NCBI RefSeq assembly: GCF_004118975.1
Contig: NZ_CP035376.1
Span: forward strand, 1,178,001-1,242,000
DNA length: 64,000 nt
From: Luteimonas sp. YGD11-2
GTDB lineage: Bacteria; Pseudomonadota; Gammaproteobacteria; Xanthomonadales; Xanthomonadaceae
Reading direction: 5' to 3'
The position numbers and the translations under genes were made by a program. The number at the start of each line of letters is the position of its first letter. The first letter of the stretch is position 1. Under the pieces are notes generated by a model. It did not search any database, was not told where the DNA came from, and saw only the letters and a list, made by a program, of their open reading frames with translations. Below are positions 14,069 to 20,574 of the stretch, piece after piece.

Positions 14069-15144
14069 TTAACAAAGTAAGTGCAACACCCACGCCACCC
14101 GGAAAGGAAAAGGTGAGCTGGCAGACTGGGGAGGACTTCTCCGGCAAGAGACGATCCTTCATGTACAGCCAGCTCACCCAGGGTGAAAGATACACGCTGG
14201 GCGTCCTCAATCGACACGGCCTCACCGGCCGCGCCATCGCCCGAATCATGGGCCGCGACCCGAGCACGATCAGTCGTGAGCTACGGCGCAACGCCTGCCA
14301 CGCCACCGACGGCGCCTACCGACCCAGCAAGGCCCAGGAGCGAACCAACGGTCGACGGCGGCGCTCCCGGCGCGTGAAGCAGCATGAGCCCGGTATTCTC
14401 GAGGCCATCGAGGAGCTTCTGCGAAGCGAGCAGTGGAGCCCCGAGCAGATCGCGAACTGGCTGGCCGACAACAACGTCGCCAGGATCAGCCACATGACCA
14501 TCTACCGCCACGTGCACAGCGACGCCAGGCGCGGTGGCACGCTCCGCAGCTGCCTGCGCCAAGGCGGCAAGCGCCGACGAAAACGCACGTTCGGCCCAGA
14601 GAAACGCGGCCGCCTGCAGGGCAAGCCCATGATCGACACCCGACCCGAAGCCGTCGAGACCCGCGACGAAGTGGGCCATTGGGAAGGAGATACCGTCATG
14701 GGCTCGGTCACCGAGCGCGACTGCCTCCTGACCCTGGTCGAACGCAGCACCGGCCTCGCTCTGGTCGCCAAGCTGCCGCATCGCACTACGACTGCAGTGA
14801 ACCGGGCCGCGCTGAAGCTGATCCGCGAAAGCGGCCTGCCGTTCAAGACCATTACCTGGGACAACGGCACGGAGTTCCATGGCTACAAGGAGCTCGAGCA
14901 GGCCGCCCACATCCGTTGCTACTTCGCCTACCCGCACCGCCCATGGCAACGCGGCAGCAACGAAAATTTCAACGGGCTGCTACGGCAGTACTTTCCCAAA
15001 CGAAGAAGCCTTGCAAAAGTACGGCAAGGCCACTGCGACACCATCGCCCACAAGCTCAACCACAGGCCCAGGAAACGACATGGCTACAAGTCCCCGATCG
15101 AGCGACTCGAAGAACTACTCGGGGTGTTGCACTTCGCGTGTTAA
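14069..15144 (+). mobile_element. IS30-family insertion sequence
   Basis: About 1076 bp bounded by imperfect 23-bp inverted repeats (14069-14091 and 15122-15144). The inner 13 bases, AAGTGCAACACCC, match perfectly, and the outer TTAACA is shared. The single transposase gene ends inside the right repeat. I could not find a convincing target duplication. The element lies inside cassette 7, between attC-7 and the cassette ORF, and is transcribed against the cassettes. Confidence 0.85.
14161..15144 (+). CDS. IS30-family transposase
   Basis: 327 residues. The N-terminal helix-turn-helix (Y-S-Q-L-T-Q-G-E-R-Y, G-R-D-P-S-T-I-S-R-E-L-R-R-N) is diagnostic for IS30. The catalytic DDE residues sit in W-E-G-D-T-V, W-D-N-G-T-E-F and G-S-N-E-N-F-N-G. 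The ATG at 14161 is chosen because the conserved N-terminus starts there; an in-frame upstream start exists at 14113. The TAA stop lies within the right inverted repeat. The gene appears intact. Confidence 0.92.
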   Translation: MYSQLTQGERYTLGVLNRHGLTGRAIARIMGRDPSTISRELRRNACHATDGAYRPSKAQERTNGRRRRSRRVKQHEPGILEAIEELLRSEQWSPEQIANWLADNNVARISHMTIYRHVHSDARRGGTLRSCLRQGGKRRRKRTFGPEKRGRLQGKPMIDTRPEAVETRDEVGHWEGDTVMGSVTERDCLLTLVERSTGLALVAKLPHRTTTAVNRAALKLIRESGLPFKTITWDNGTEFHGYKELEQAAHIRCYFAYPHRPWQRGSNENFNGLLRQYFPKRRSLAKVRQGHCDTIAHKLNHRPRKRHGYKSPIERLEELLGVLHFAC

Positions 15145-15145
15145 T

Positions 15146-15547
15146 TCACCCCTGTGTATTAGGCGTCTTGTCGCGAGCCCAAAACTCCACCAGGATCGTC
15201 ATAAGCGCCCACGTAAGAAGTGTGGGGCGAATTTTCCCGGGCACAAGATTATTTCCGTTCAGCAGTAGGTCAATTATCTCTGGAAGAAATGCGGAATAAG
15301 CTAGGGCTAGAGCAGAGTAGACAATGCGATTTCGGCTCGATGAGATGAAAAGAATAGCGATCACGCTGCCGGCGAGGACGAGCAAGACCTGCCCGAACTG
15401 GAGATCACTCAGGTTTTCAGTTCCAGCAAAGACAAAGCCTAGGACTGCCCCAAAGAACATATTCAAGCCATTGAGATTAGCTCGATACTCGCTGGCGGAC
15501 ATTCGTCCGAGTCCGATCTTGGCTAGTAATGCAGTGAGCTTTTCCAA
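15146..15547 (-). CDS. Cassette 7: multi-pass membrane protein, 3' end next to IS30
   Basis: 133 residues from a TTG start at 15547 with an AGAGGAG ribosome-binding site; an internal ATG 15 codons later is an alternative. About four membrane helices (28-45, 52-70, 74-92 and 107-124). The stop codon lies one base outside the IS30 element, so the natural C-terminus may or may not have been altered by the insertion. The cassette is now separated from its attC by the IS. Function unknown. Confidence 0.6.
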   Translation of the reverse strand: MEKLTALLAKIGLGRMSASEYRANLNGLNMFFGAVLGFVFAGTENLSDLQFGQVLLVLAGSVIAILFISSSRNRIVYSALALAYSAFLPEIIDLLLNGNNLVPGKIRPTLLTWALMTILVEFWARDKTPNTQG

Positions 15548-15570
15548 ATTACTGACTCCTCTAATCCCAG

Positions 15571-15630
15571 GCCTAACGCTTGAGTTAAGGCGTGCCGCGA
15601 AGCGGCATCGCCTTGAACGAATTGTTAGCC
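15571..15630 (-). other. attC-6 (60 bp)
   Basis: Short-class site, GCCTAAC to GTTAGCC, with slightly diverged arms (AAGGCGTGCC, GGCATCGCC). The cassette-6 ORF ends inside it. Confidence 0.92.
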
Positions 15631-15962
15631 GGCCGGCCGTTGATGCATTGATAGCCAACAAGCCGCTCTTCCAAGTGTGCTGCAGTCAGAAGCTCAGGAT
15701 AGACACGGCCACGCAAGCTATGAATGAGCGCGCGGTCGCACGGATAACTACGTGATGACTCCAGCACTTTGATGCCAACCACCGAGCCATCCTCCACCAC
15801 GGTGAAGGAGAGTTTGGCTTGGCAGGTATAAGTTCGCCCGAAACAGTCATCCGGTGGCACCGGAACCTCCGGAACCTCAAGCGGCTCCGGAGTTGATGGA
15901 TTAGCCATAGCCAACCCGCTCGTGAAGATGGCAATCAGCATGAGAGCGCCAAGAGATTTCAT
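15585..15962 (-). CDS. Cassette 6: secreted protein with TonB-C-like domain and attC-encoded tail
   Basis: 125 residues. Signal peptide at residues 1-20 (cleavage near G-L-A-M-A-N). A proline/glutamate-rich linker (about 22-38) leads to a segment reading C-Q-A-K-L-S-F-T-V-V-E-D-G-S-V-V-G-I-K-V, which resembles the beta-rich start of TonB C-terminal domains. Three cysteines suggest a disulfide. The last residues, A-N-N-S-F-K-A-M-P-L-R-G-T-P, come from attC-6. The TonB-like reading is tentative, as the full domain is not present. Confidence 0.6.
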   Translation of the reverse strand: MKSLGALMLIAIFTSGLAMANPSTPEPLEVPEVPVPPDDCFGRTYTCQAKLSFTVVEDGSVVGIKVLESSRSYPCDRALIHSLRGRVYPELLTAAHLEERLVGYQCINGRPANNSFKAMPLRGTP

Positions 15963-15966
15963 AGCC

Positions 15967-16026
15967 GGCTAACACCTGAGTTAAGCCGCGCCGCGAAGCG
16001 GCGTCGGCTTGGACGAATTGTTAGGC
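15967..16026 (-). other. attC-5 (60 bp)
   Basis: Short-class site with a left core variant GGCTAAC and right core GTTAGGC. Confidence 0.91.
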
Positions 16027-16032
16027 AACATG

Positions 16033-16566
16033 CTAGTACACCTTGGTCGTTCTGATTTCGTAGACAAATTCGGGTGCGTTTGCGTACTGGAGTGCTGTAT
16101 CCCACAGCGGATGCGTGCGGTCAGAGAGGTTTGCGGCCAAGGCCTTTATTTCTGACGGAGCGTCTTCGCGGAAGAAACTGGTGTTGCCCCGATTCCTGTC
16201 ATAGCTGACGCCACGCACCTCGAACTTGAGCGGCCTAGTCTTGGCGGCCTTTTGCTGCTCGACGTCGGTGTGCGCAGTTTCCCAAGTGATTGCGCGCACC
16301 ATGAGGTAGTACGCCTTCTCATCGACTTTGCCATTCACCGCAAAGGCAGCCTTCGGCGGGTACTTCGGTTGGAGCCTTCGGGGGTAAAGGCCGCCGACGA
16401 CGAACCTAAAGTGCATGTTGTTCGGCGACATTTCATAGCGCTCGAAGTCCACCGGGTCTACCCAGTGACCTTTCGCCTCTACGAGGTGTTCCTTAACGAA
16501 CAGGACGGCGAGAGCTTCCTCAGACCCTGCGTACTCCCGGTAGCGTGCGAGTAGCTTCTGATCCAT
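16033..16566 (-). CDS. Cassette 5: hypothetical soluble protein
   Basis: 177 residues, no signal or membrane segment. An N-terminal helix (M-D-Q-K-L-L-A-R-Y-R-E-Y) is followed by a mixed beta-rich region (H-F-R-F-V-V-G-G-L-Y-P-R-R-L-Q) with many aromatic and basic residues, and a C-terminal Y-A-N-A-P-E-F-V-Y-E-I-R-T. Starts at an ATG and ends 7 bp from the attC. No family recognised; a single well-formed cassette gene. Confidence 0.68.
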   Translation of the reverse strand: MDQKLLARYREYAGSEEALAVLFVKEHLVEAKGHWVDPVDFERYEMSPNNMHFRFVVGGLYPRRLQPKYPPKAAFAVNGKVDEKAYYLMVRAITWETAHTDVEQQKAAKTRPLKFEVRGVSYDRNRGNTSFFREDAPSEIKALAANLSDRTHPLWDTALQYANAPEFVYEIRTTKVY

Positions 16567-16596
16567 GTGTCACCTCGCCGGAAAGCTGCCCATGTT

Positions 16597-16656
16597 GCCT
16601 AACGCCAGAATTAAGCCGTGCCGCGAAGCGGCATCGGCTTGAATGAATTGTTAGGT
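16597..16656 (-). other. attC-4 (60 bp)
   Basis: Short-class site, GCCTAAC to GTTAGGT. The right core's TTA is the stop codon of the cassette-4 ORF. Confidence 0.93.
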
Positions 16657-17544
16657 GCTGGGCAACGATGCCACGAACACCGAGAAGAGCTTCCGGTCAG
16701 CAGGGGACTCCAAAATTGCCGCGAGCTGAGCGATGTTATCGCGAGTAGCAAATGCTCTAAGCGTAGCCACGACCTGTTCCATTTGGTCTAGCCGGGCATC
16801 CAAGCCGCCGGTAACTTTGTCCAGATGCCTCGCTTCCTTGTCAGAAAGGCTGCTTACATCAACTCCTTCAAGACGGTGAAGTGCTGGCTCCAGCTCAAGG
16901 AGGTCATTGCGGACGGTGTCATAGGACTGCAGCGCAGCGATGTGAGATAGGCGCCCCACGGTCTCAGTGACGTAGTACGGCATGTCTGGCCGAGCGATAC
17001 CGGACTCCAGGGCGATTTCGCGCTCGCGCTTGGTGCCTCTTCTGTTCGTGGTGATTGCCCCATCACCACTGCGCATCATCCGCTTAACGCTATCGGCGAC
17101 TGGTTGGGGCACACCGGTCCCGCGTAGGGAGGTGACGGCTTTGTACGCGGGGCGAGCGCTGTCCCTGAGGTTGTCGAAGCGGGCGAGGAGCGCGGGCAGC
17201 CGGCTCTGAACAGCTTCCAACCTTTCGCGACGCTCCTTGGCGCGCAGATCCCTGTCGAAGATCTTTTGTAGGCTCGTGAAGACAACGGAGAATGCGCTCT
17301 TCCCGCATACGCTCCCGAGATTCGTAACCTGCCCGTCAGTGGTGGTTACGAGGTAGCCGTTGCCATGAGGCTGTTTGCAGCTTTTCAACCCGCAGGGCTG
17401 CCTGCTACTAAACGAGTAAACGCCAATGATCTCCTTCAGGGCTGCCGACTTTGGATCAAGTGCCCTGACGAAACCAGGGGTCTCGTACACCTCATCCCAA
17501 GAGGTGAGGCGAACGACACCTCTTTCAACGCTGATAGTGATCAT
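16651..17544 (-). CDS. Cassette 4: large hypothetical protein with Cys/His cluster
   Basis: 297 residues, the largest cassette product here. The N-terminal part contains C-G-L-K-S-C-K-Q-P-H (about 51-60) and a later cysteine in L-G-S-V-C-G-K (about 80), which could bind a metal. The rest is helical and charged (K-E-R-R-E-R-L-E-A-V, then K-R-E-R-E-I-A), with coiled-coil character towards the C-terminus. No signal or membrane segment. The ATG at 17544 is 9 bp inside the cassette; the stop is in attC-4. No family recognised. Confidence 0.68.
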   Translation of the reverse strand: MITISVERGVVRLTSWDEVYETPGFVRALDPKSAALKEIIGVYSFSSRQPCGLKSCKQPHGNGYLVTTTDGQVTNLGSVCGKSAFSVVFTSLQKIFDRDLRAKERRERLEAVQSRLPALLARFDNLRDSARPAYKAVTSLRGTGVPQPVADSVKRMMRSGDGAITTNRRGTKREREIALESGIARPDMPYYVTETVGRLSHIAALQSYDTVRNDLLELEPALHRLEGVDVSSLSDKEARHLDKVTGGLDARLDQMEQVVATLRAFATRDNIAQLAAILESPADRKLFSVFVASLPST

Positions 17545-17552
17545 CAACCAGC

Positions 17553-17664
17553 GCCTAACACCTAAGTTAAGCCGAGACGCGCAGTGGAGCGAAGCACATG
17601 GCAAGCTGTATCTGCCATGTGTTTTGCGGAACGAAGCGGCTTCGGCTTGAACGCATTGTTAGAG
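17553..17664 (-). other. attC-3 (112 bp, long class)
   Basis: GCCTAAC to GTTAGAG with the long-class CACATGGCAAG/CTGCCATGTG central inverted repeat. It gives the stop codon of cassette 3. Confidence 0.92.
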
Positions 17665-18060
17665 GGCGGGCGGCGGAATCTCTTCGTGCGTCCGCAAGGG
17701 CCCAATAACCTCATTGATATTGGGCCACACCTGATACGCCGTCCAGTCTCCGAGCCCATCAGGCGAGCAGTACACCAAGAACTCACTGGAAGATTTGACA
17801 CTCTGCTTATACACGTAAACGCCGCACCCGCGAGCCCTGTTTCCGGCCAAGGTGCGCGTGATGTCTCCTCGGATGTCGGTTTGCCACGATCCAGGATACA
17901 TCTCTGAGATAGTCGGCTCTCTCGCAGCGACTTGGTCCTGGTACGTCCTATCCGAGAAAAGGAAGTACCAGCAGGCGATAGCAACGACGATGATGACGGG
18001 CAACGCGAAAAGTGCTGATCGAAGCTCTTGGCGAGCTGCTTCTTCTTGATCCGCCGACAT
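17659..18060 (-). CDS. Cassette 3: single-TM hypothetical protein
   Basis: 133 residues from the ATG at 18060 (GGAGAG ribosome-binding site). A charged N-terminus (D-Q-E-E-A-A-R-Q-E-L), one membrane helix (about 20-42), then a C-terminal domain with two cysteines (R-G-C-G-V-Y-V-Y, F-L-V-Y-C-S-P), likely outside the cytoplasm. The stop is in attC-3. No family recognised. Confidence 0.67.
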   Translation of the reverse strand: MSADQEEAARQELRSALFALPVIIVVAIACWYFLFSDRTYQDQVAAREPTISEMYPGSWQTDIRGDITRTLAGNRARGCGVYVYKQSVKSSSEFLVYCSPDGLGDWTAYQVWPNINEVIGPLRTHEEIPPPAL

Positions 18061-18075
18061 ATGTCTCTCCAAGCC

Positions 18076-18135
18076 CTCTAACACCAGAATTAAGCCGCGC
18101 CGCGAAGCGGCGTCGGCTTGAATGAACTGTTAGAC
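18076..18135 (-). other. attC-2 (60 bp), aadA-like cassette
   Basis: Short-class site with CTCTAAC left core variant and GTTAGAC right core. The aadA-like reading frame runs into it and stops at 18090-18092. Confidence 0.92.
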
Positions 18136-18935
18136 ATCATTGGCGTGGAGCCGAGCAGACTGGCGGCTTCGTGCTTCACAAAGTAAATGAACGGAGTCAA
18201 CTGATCAGCGCGTGAGGCCAAGCAATCCATCCCTTGTCCAAGGTAAGCCTGCTGGGCTTCAAGCAGCACGGGCTGATGTTGGACGGGCAGGCGTTCCATT
18301 ACCCAGTTGGCAGCTACATCCTTCGGCGCGATCTTGCCGGTTGCTGCGCTGTACCAAATGCGAGACAAAGTAAGCACTACATTCCGCTCGTCGCCTGCCC
18401 AATCCGGTTGTGAGTTCCATAGTTTCAAGGTGTCGGCCAGTGCTTTGAATAGATCGCTTTCCGGGACTGGGTTGAAGAAATCTTCCGCGGCCGAACCTGC
18501 CAAGGCAAGGCTGTGTTGCCTTGCTTTAGTTAGCAGAATAGCCAGATCAACATCGGTTGTCGCGGGCTCGAAGATGCCCGCAAGAATGTCCTTGCGCTGC
18601 CACTCCCCGAATTGCAGTTCCCGTCTGGCTGGATAACGCCAAGGAACAACATCGCCGTACACGACGATGGTAACTTCCAAGGCACGGAGAGCTTCACTTT
18701 GGCCGGGAGAAGCGGAAACTTCCAGGAAATCTACGAACAGAGCCTGCCGCACAGTCTCATCGAGCTGTGCAGTCACAGTAACCAGCAAATCAATATCACT
18801 GCATGGCTTCAGGCCACCGTCGAGTGCAGAGCCGTACAAATGCACGGCCAGCAACGTCGATCCCAGATGATGCTCGATGACGTTGAGTGCCTGTGATAGC
18901 TGTACCGAAATCTCGGCGGGCACTGCGTTGCTCAT
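18090..18935 (-). CDS. aadA: Cassette 2: aminoglycoside nucleotidyltransferase ANT(3'')-type (aadA-like)
   Basis: 281 residues. The sequence follows AadA closely along its whole length: L-L-A-V-H-L-Y-G-S-A near residue 28, the nucleotidyltransferase motif K-P-C-S-D-I-D-L-L-V with D47 and D49, the catalytic-base motif L-E-V-T-I-V-V with E87, then W-R-Y-P-A-R-R-E-L-Q-F-G-E-W, D-W-A-G-D-E-R-N-V-V-L-T and T-G-K-I-A-P-K-D-V-A. AadA adenylylates streptomycin and spectinomycin. The C-terminus is longer than the usual ~260 residues because the frame reads into attC (S-N-S-S-F-K-P-T-P-L-R-G-A-A). The ATG at 18935 is just inside the cassette. It is second from attI, so expression from an integron promoter is plausible. 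Confidence 0.92.
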   Translation of the reverse strand: MSNAVPAEISVQLSQALNVIEHHLGSTLLAVHLYGSALDGGLKPCSDIDLLVTVTAQLDETVRQALFVDFLEVSASPGQSEALRALEVTIVVYGDVVPWRYPARRELQFGEWQRKDILAGIFEPATTDVDLAILLTKARQHSLALAGSAAEDFFNPVPESDLFKALADTLKLWNSQPDWAGDERNVVLTLSRIWYSAATGKIAPKDVAANWVMERLPVQHQPVLLEAQQAYLGQGMDCLASRADQLTPFIYFVKHEAASLLGSTPMMSNSSFKPTPLRGAA

Positions 18936-18938
18936 GAT

Positions 18939-19050
18939 GTCTAACGCCAGAGTTAAGCCGAGACGCGTAGTGGAGCGAAACACATGGCAAGCTTTACCTG
19001 CCATGTGTTTTGCGTAACGAAGCGGCTTCGGCTTGAACGACTTGTTAGGC
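18939..19050 (-). other. attC-1 (112 bp, long class)
   Basis: GTCTAAC to GTTAGGC with the CACATGGCAAG/CTGCCATGTG central inverted repeat. It belongs to the cassette nearest attI. Confidence 0.92.
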
Positions 19051-19375
19051 CGCCGCAAGCCGAGCTTGCGCCCGACCTTGCGACAGCCCAACCCCTGAGC
19101 CGAACACTACAACAAGTCTGGCCGAACGGCCTGAGGCTGGCACTTGCCGGGGACGGAGCCAAAACCAGCGACTCGCGCGGCCAAGAACTCTCTCAGCGCC
19201 CTGTCCGAAGCCGACTCGGCCGGTCGAATCTTGCGGAGAGTCGCGCCAGTCCGAAGCCGAGGCCCTGCAGGGCTGACTGCCGATGTCTGCACCGCGCGTG
19301 AGAGGTGCAAACGCTGCGGATACGCGATGCGCTACAGATCGCCTGGAACCCAGCAACAACAGTGCGGGAAACAAG
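19051..19375. repeat. Cassette 1: third copy of the repeated cassette family, adjacent to attI
   Basis: 325 bp related to cassettes 11 and 15. The right-hand ~215 bp (about 19161-19375) align without gaps to both. The middle part differs; about 45 bp before the attC are conserved again. The minus-strand frame opening with TTG at 19374 is free of stops over the conserved block, but no ATG or ribosome-binding site supports it. As first cassette it lies between attI and the aadA-like gene, so it would be the 5' leader of any transcript from an integron promoter. Confidence 0.7.
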
Positions 19376-19440
19376 GCCTAACACCTATTCGAAGACAAAT
19401 CGGGCTGTAACGTCGCCCCCGTAACCCGTTGTTTTCCCCG
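19376..19440 (-). other. attI recombination region (approximate)
   Basis: GCCTAAC at 19376-19382 is the cassette junction core, but the bases to its right (ACCTATTCGAAGACAAATCGG...) do not follow the attC pattern, so this is the integrase-proximal attI site. A weak GC stem (TCCCG/CGGGA, 19441-19454) followed by TTTT lies just after it. The exact attI limits cannot be set from sequence, and no clear cassette or intI promoter could be assigned. Confidence 0.75.
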
Positions 19441-19462
19441 TCCCGCATCCGGGATTTTCCTA

Positions 19463-19493
19463 CACCCACAACGGCTTGCGTCGGATGTGGGTG
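19463..19493. promoter_or_regulatory. 8-bp inverted repeat upstream of intI
   Basis: CACCCACA (19463-19470) and TGTGGGTG (19486-19493) are perfect inverted repeats 15 bp apart, 52 bp before the intI start codon. It could be an operator for control of intI or a hairpin in the intI leader. No SOS box of the CTGT-N8-ACAG type was seen. Confidence 0.45.
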
Positions 19494-19545
19494 CCTAATC
19501 CTGGTGCGTAATCTTGGTGCTGGATGCCGCTGACCAGGAAGGTCG

Positions 19546-20574
19546 ATGGGACGCTACCACCCCACGGATCGGGGAACAACGAGTGATGGAGTCAGCGCCG
19601 GTGAGAGCCGTCCGGGCGGGCTGCTGGAGCGGATGCGGGGGCGGATCCGACGGCTCGGGCTTGCCCGCAGGACGGAGGATGCCTATGTGGGGTGGGCCGT
19701 GCGGTTCATTCGCGCCAACGGCAGGCGGCATCCGCGCGAACTTGGCGGGCGCGAGGTGGAAGCGTTTCTGACCTCGCTTGCGGTATGTGGAAATGTCGCG
19801 CCTTCCACCCAGAACCAGGCCCTTGCGGCACTGCTGTTCCTTTACCGCGAAGTGCTCGGGCAGGACCTGCCGTGGATGGAGGACATCCGTCGCGCGAAGA
19901 AACCGCGCCGGCTGCCGGTGGTGCTGTCGCGCGAGGAGTGCGCGGCCGTGCTCGGAGAAATGTCGGGCGTGCACTGGCTGATGGCTTCGCTGCTGTATGG
20001 CAGCGGCCTGCGGCTGATGGAGTGTGTGCGGCTGCGGGTGAAGGACGTCGACTTTTCCCGCGGCGAGATCACCGTGCGGGGTGGCAAGGGCGGGCGGGAT
20101 CGCCGCACGATGCTGCCCGGGGCGTTGTTCGCGCCGTTGCAGGCGCAACTGGAGGAGGTGCGGCGGATCCATCGCCGTGATCTCGACGCGGGATATGGTG
20201 CGGTCTGGCTGCCTTCCGCGCTCGCCGTGAAGTTTCCGACCGCGGCCCGTGAACCCGGTTGGCAGTATGTATTCCCGTCGGGCGCGCGCAGTATCGATCC
20301 GCGCAGCGGCATCACCAGGCGCCATCACCGCGATGAAAAAGGGCTGCAGCGTGCCTTCAGGCTGGCGGTATGCAATGCCGGGCTGGTGAAGCCGGCCACC
20401 TGTCACACACTGCGGCATTCCTTCGCGACCCATCTGCTGGAAGCGGGCTATGACCTGCGCACCATCCAGGAGCTGCTGGGGCACAAGGATGTATCGACCA
20501 CACAGATCTATACGCATGTGCTCAACCGCGGTGGTCGCGGCGTGCGCAGTCCGCTCGACACGGTGCCCGCGTGA
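19546..20574 (+). CDS. intI: Integron integrase (tyrosine recombinase)
   Basis: 342 residues, intact. Tyrosine-recombinase residues are all present: R156 (G-S-G-L-R-L), K181 region (G-G-K-G-G-R-D), H287 and R290 ([11 protein letters not shown]), H313 (L-L-G-H-K-D-V) and nucleophile Y322 (Q-I-Y-T-H-V). Between boxes I and II it has the extra IntI-specific segment ([17 protein letters not shown], about 255-271) that separates integron integrases from other XerC/D-like enzymes. The ATG at 19546 has an AGGAAGG ribosome-binding site. It is divergent from the cassettes and its stop overlaps the start of comEC. Function: attI x attC and attC x attC recombination. Confidence 0.96.
   Translation: MGRYHPTDRGTTSDGVSAGESRPGGLLERMRGRIRRLGLARRTEDAYVGWAVRFIRANGRRHPRELGGREVEAFLTSLAVCGNVAPSTQNQALAALLFLYREVLGQDLPWMEDIRRAKKPRRLPVVLSREECAAVLGEMSGVHWLMASLLYGSGLRLMECVRLRVKDVDFSRGEITVRGGKGGRDRRTMLPGALFAPLQAQLEEVRRIHRRDLDAGYGAVWLPSALAVKFPTAAREPGWQYVFPSGARSIDPRSGITRRHHRDEKGLQRAFRLAVCNAGLVKPATCHTLRHSFATHLLEAGYDLRTIQELLGHKDVSTTQIYTHVLNRGGRGVRSPLDTVPA

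Larger units (their letters stand above)
5561..19545. mobile_element. Sedentary chromosomal integron: 22-cassette array plus attI region
   Basis: The array runs leftwards from the attI region (about 19376-19440) beside intI. Each unit is an ORF on the minus strand followed by an attC of 60 or 111-112 bp that starts and ends with the RYYYAAC/GTTRRRY cores. The sites are near-identical over their arms, as expected for the species-specific attC of a chromosomal integron rather than the mixed sites of mobile integrons. The cassettes are less GC-rich than the flanking core genes. Two IS elements (5919-7452 and about 14069-15144) interrupt the array. The cassettes and sites are listed individually below. 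Confidence 0.95.

Noticed and set aside
14060-15150. Target-site duplication of the IS30-type element
   Set aside because: The bases outside the inverted repeats do not match (AGG on the left, TTC on the right); the shared GTTAA is part of the repeats.
5561-19382. Regularly spaced near-identical repeats resembling a CRISPR array
   Set aside because: The repeats are 60 or 112 bp, palindromic, end in GTTRRRY cores and alternate with 270-900-bp units that carry ORFs. They are attC sites, and no cas genes are present.
19383-19545. Cassette promoter (Pc) and intI promoter
   Set aside because: I searched both strands for paired -35/-10 boxes and found no pair with acceptable spacing, so none is annotated.
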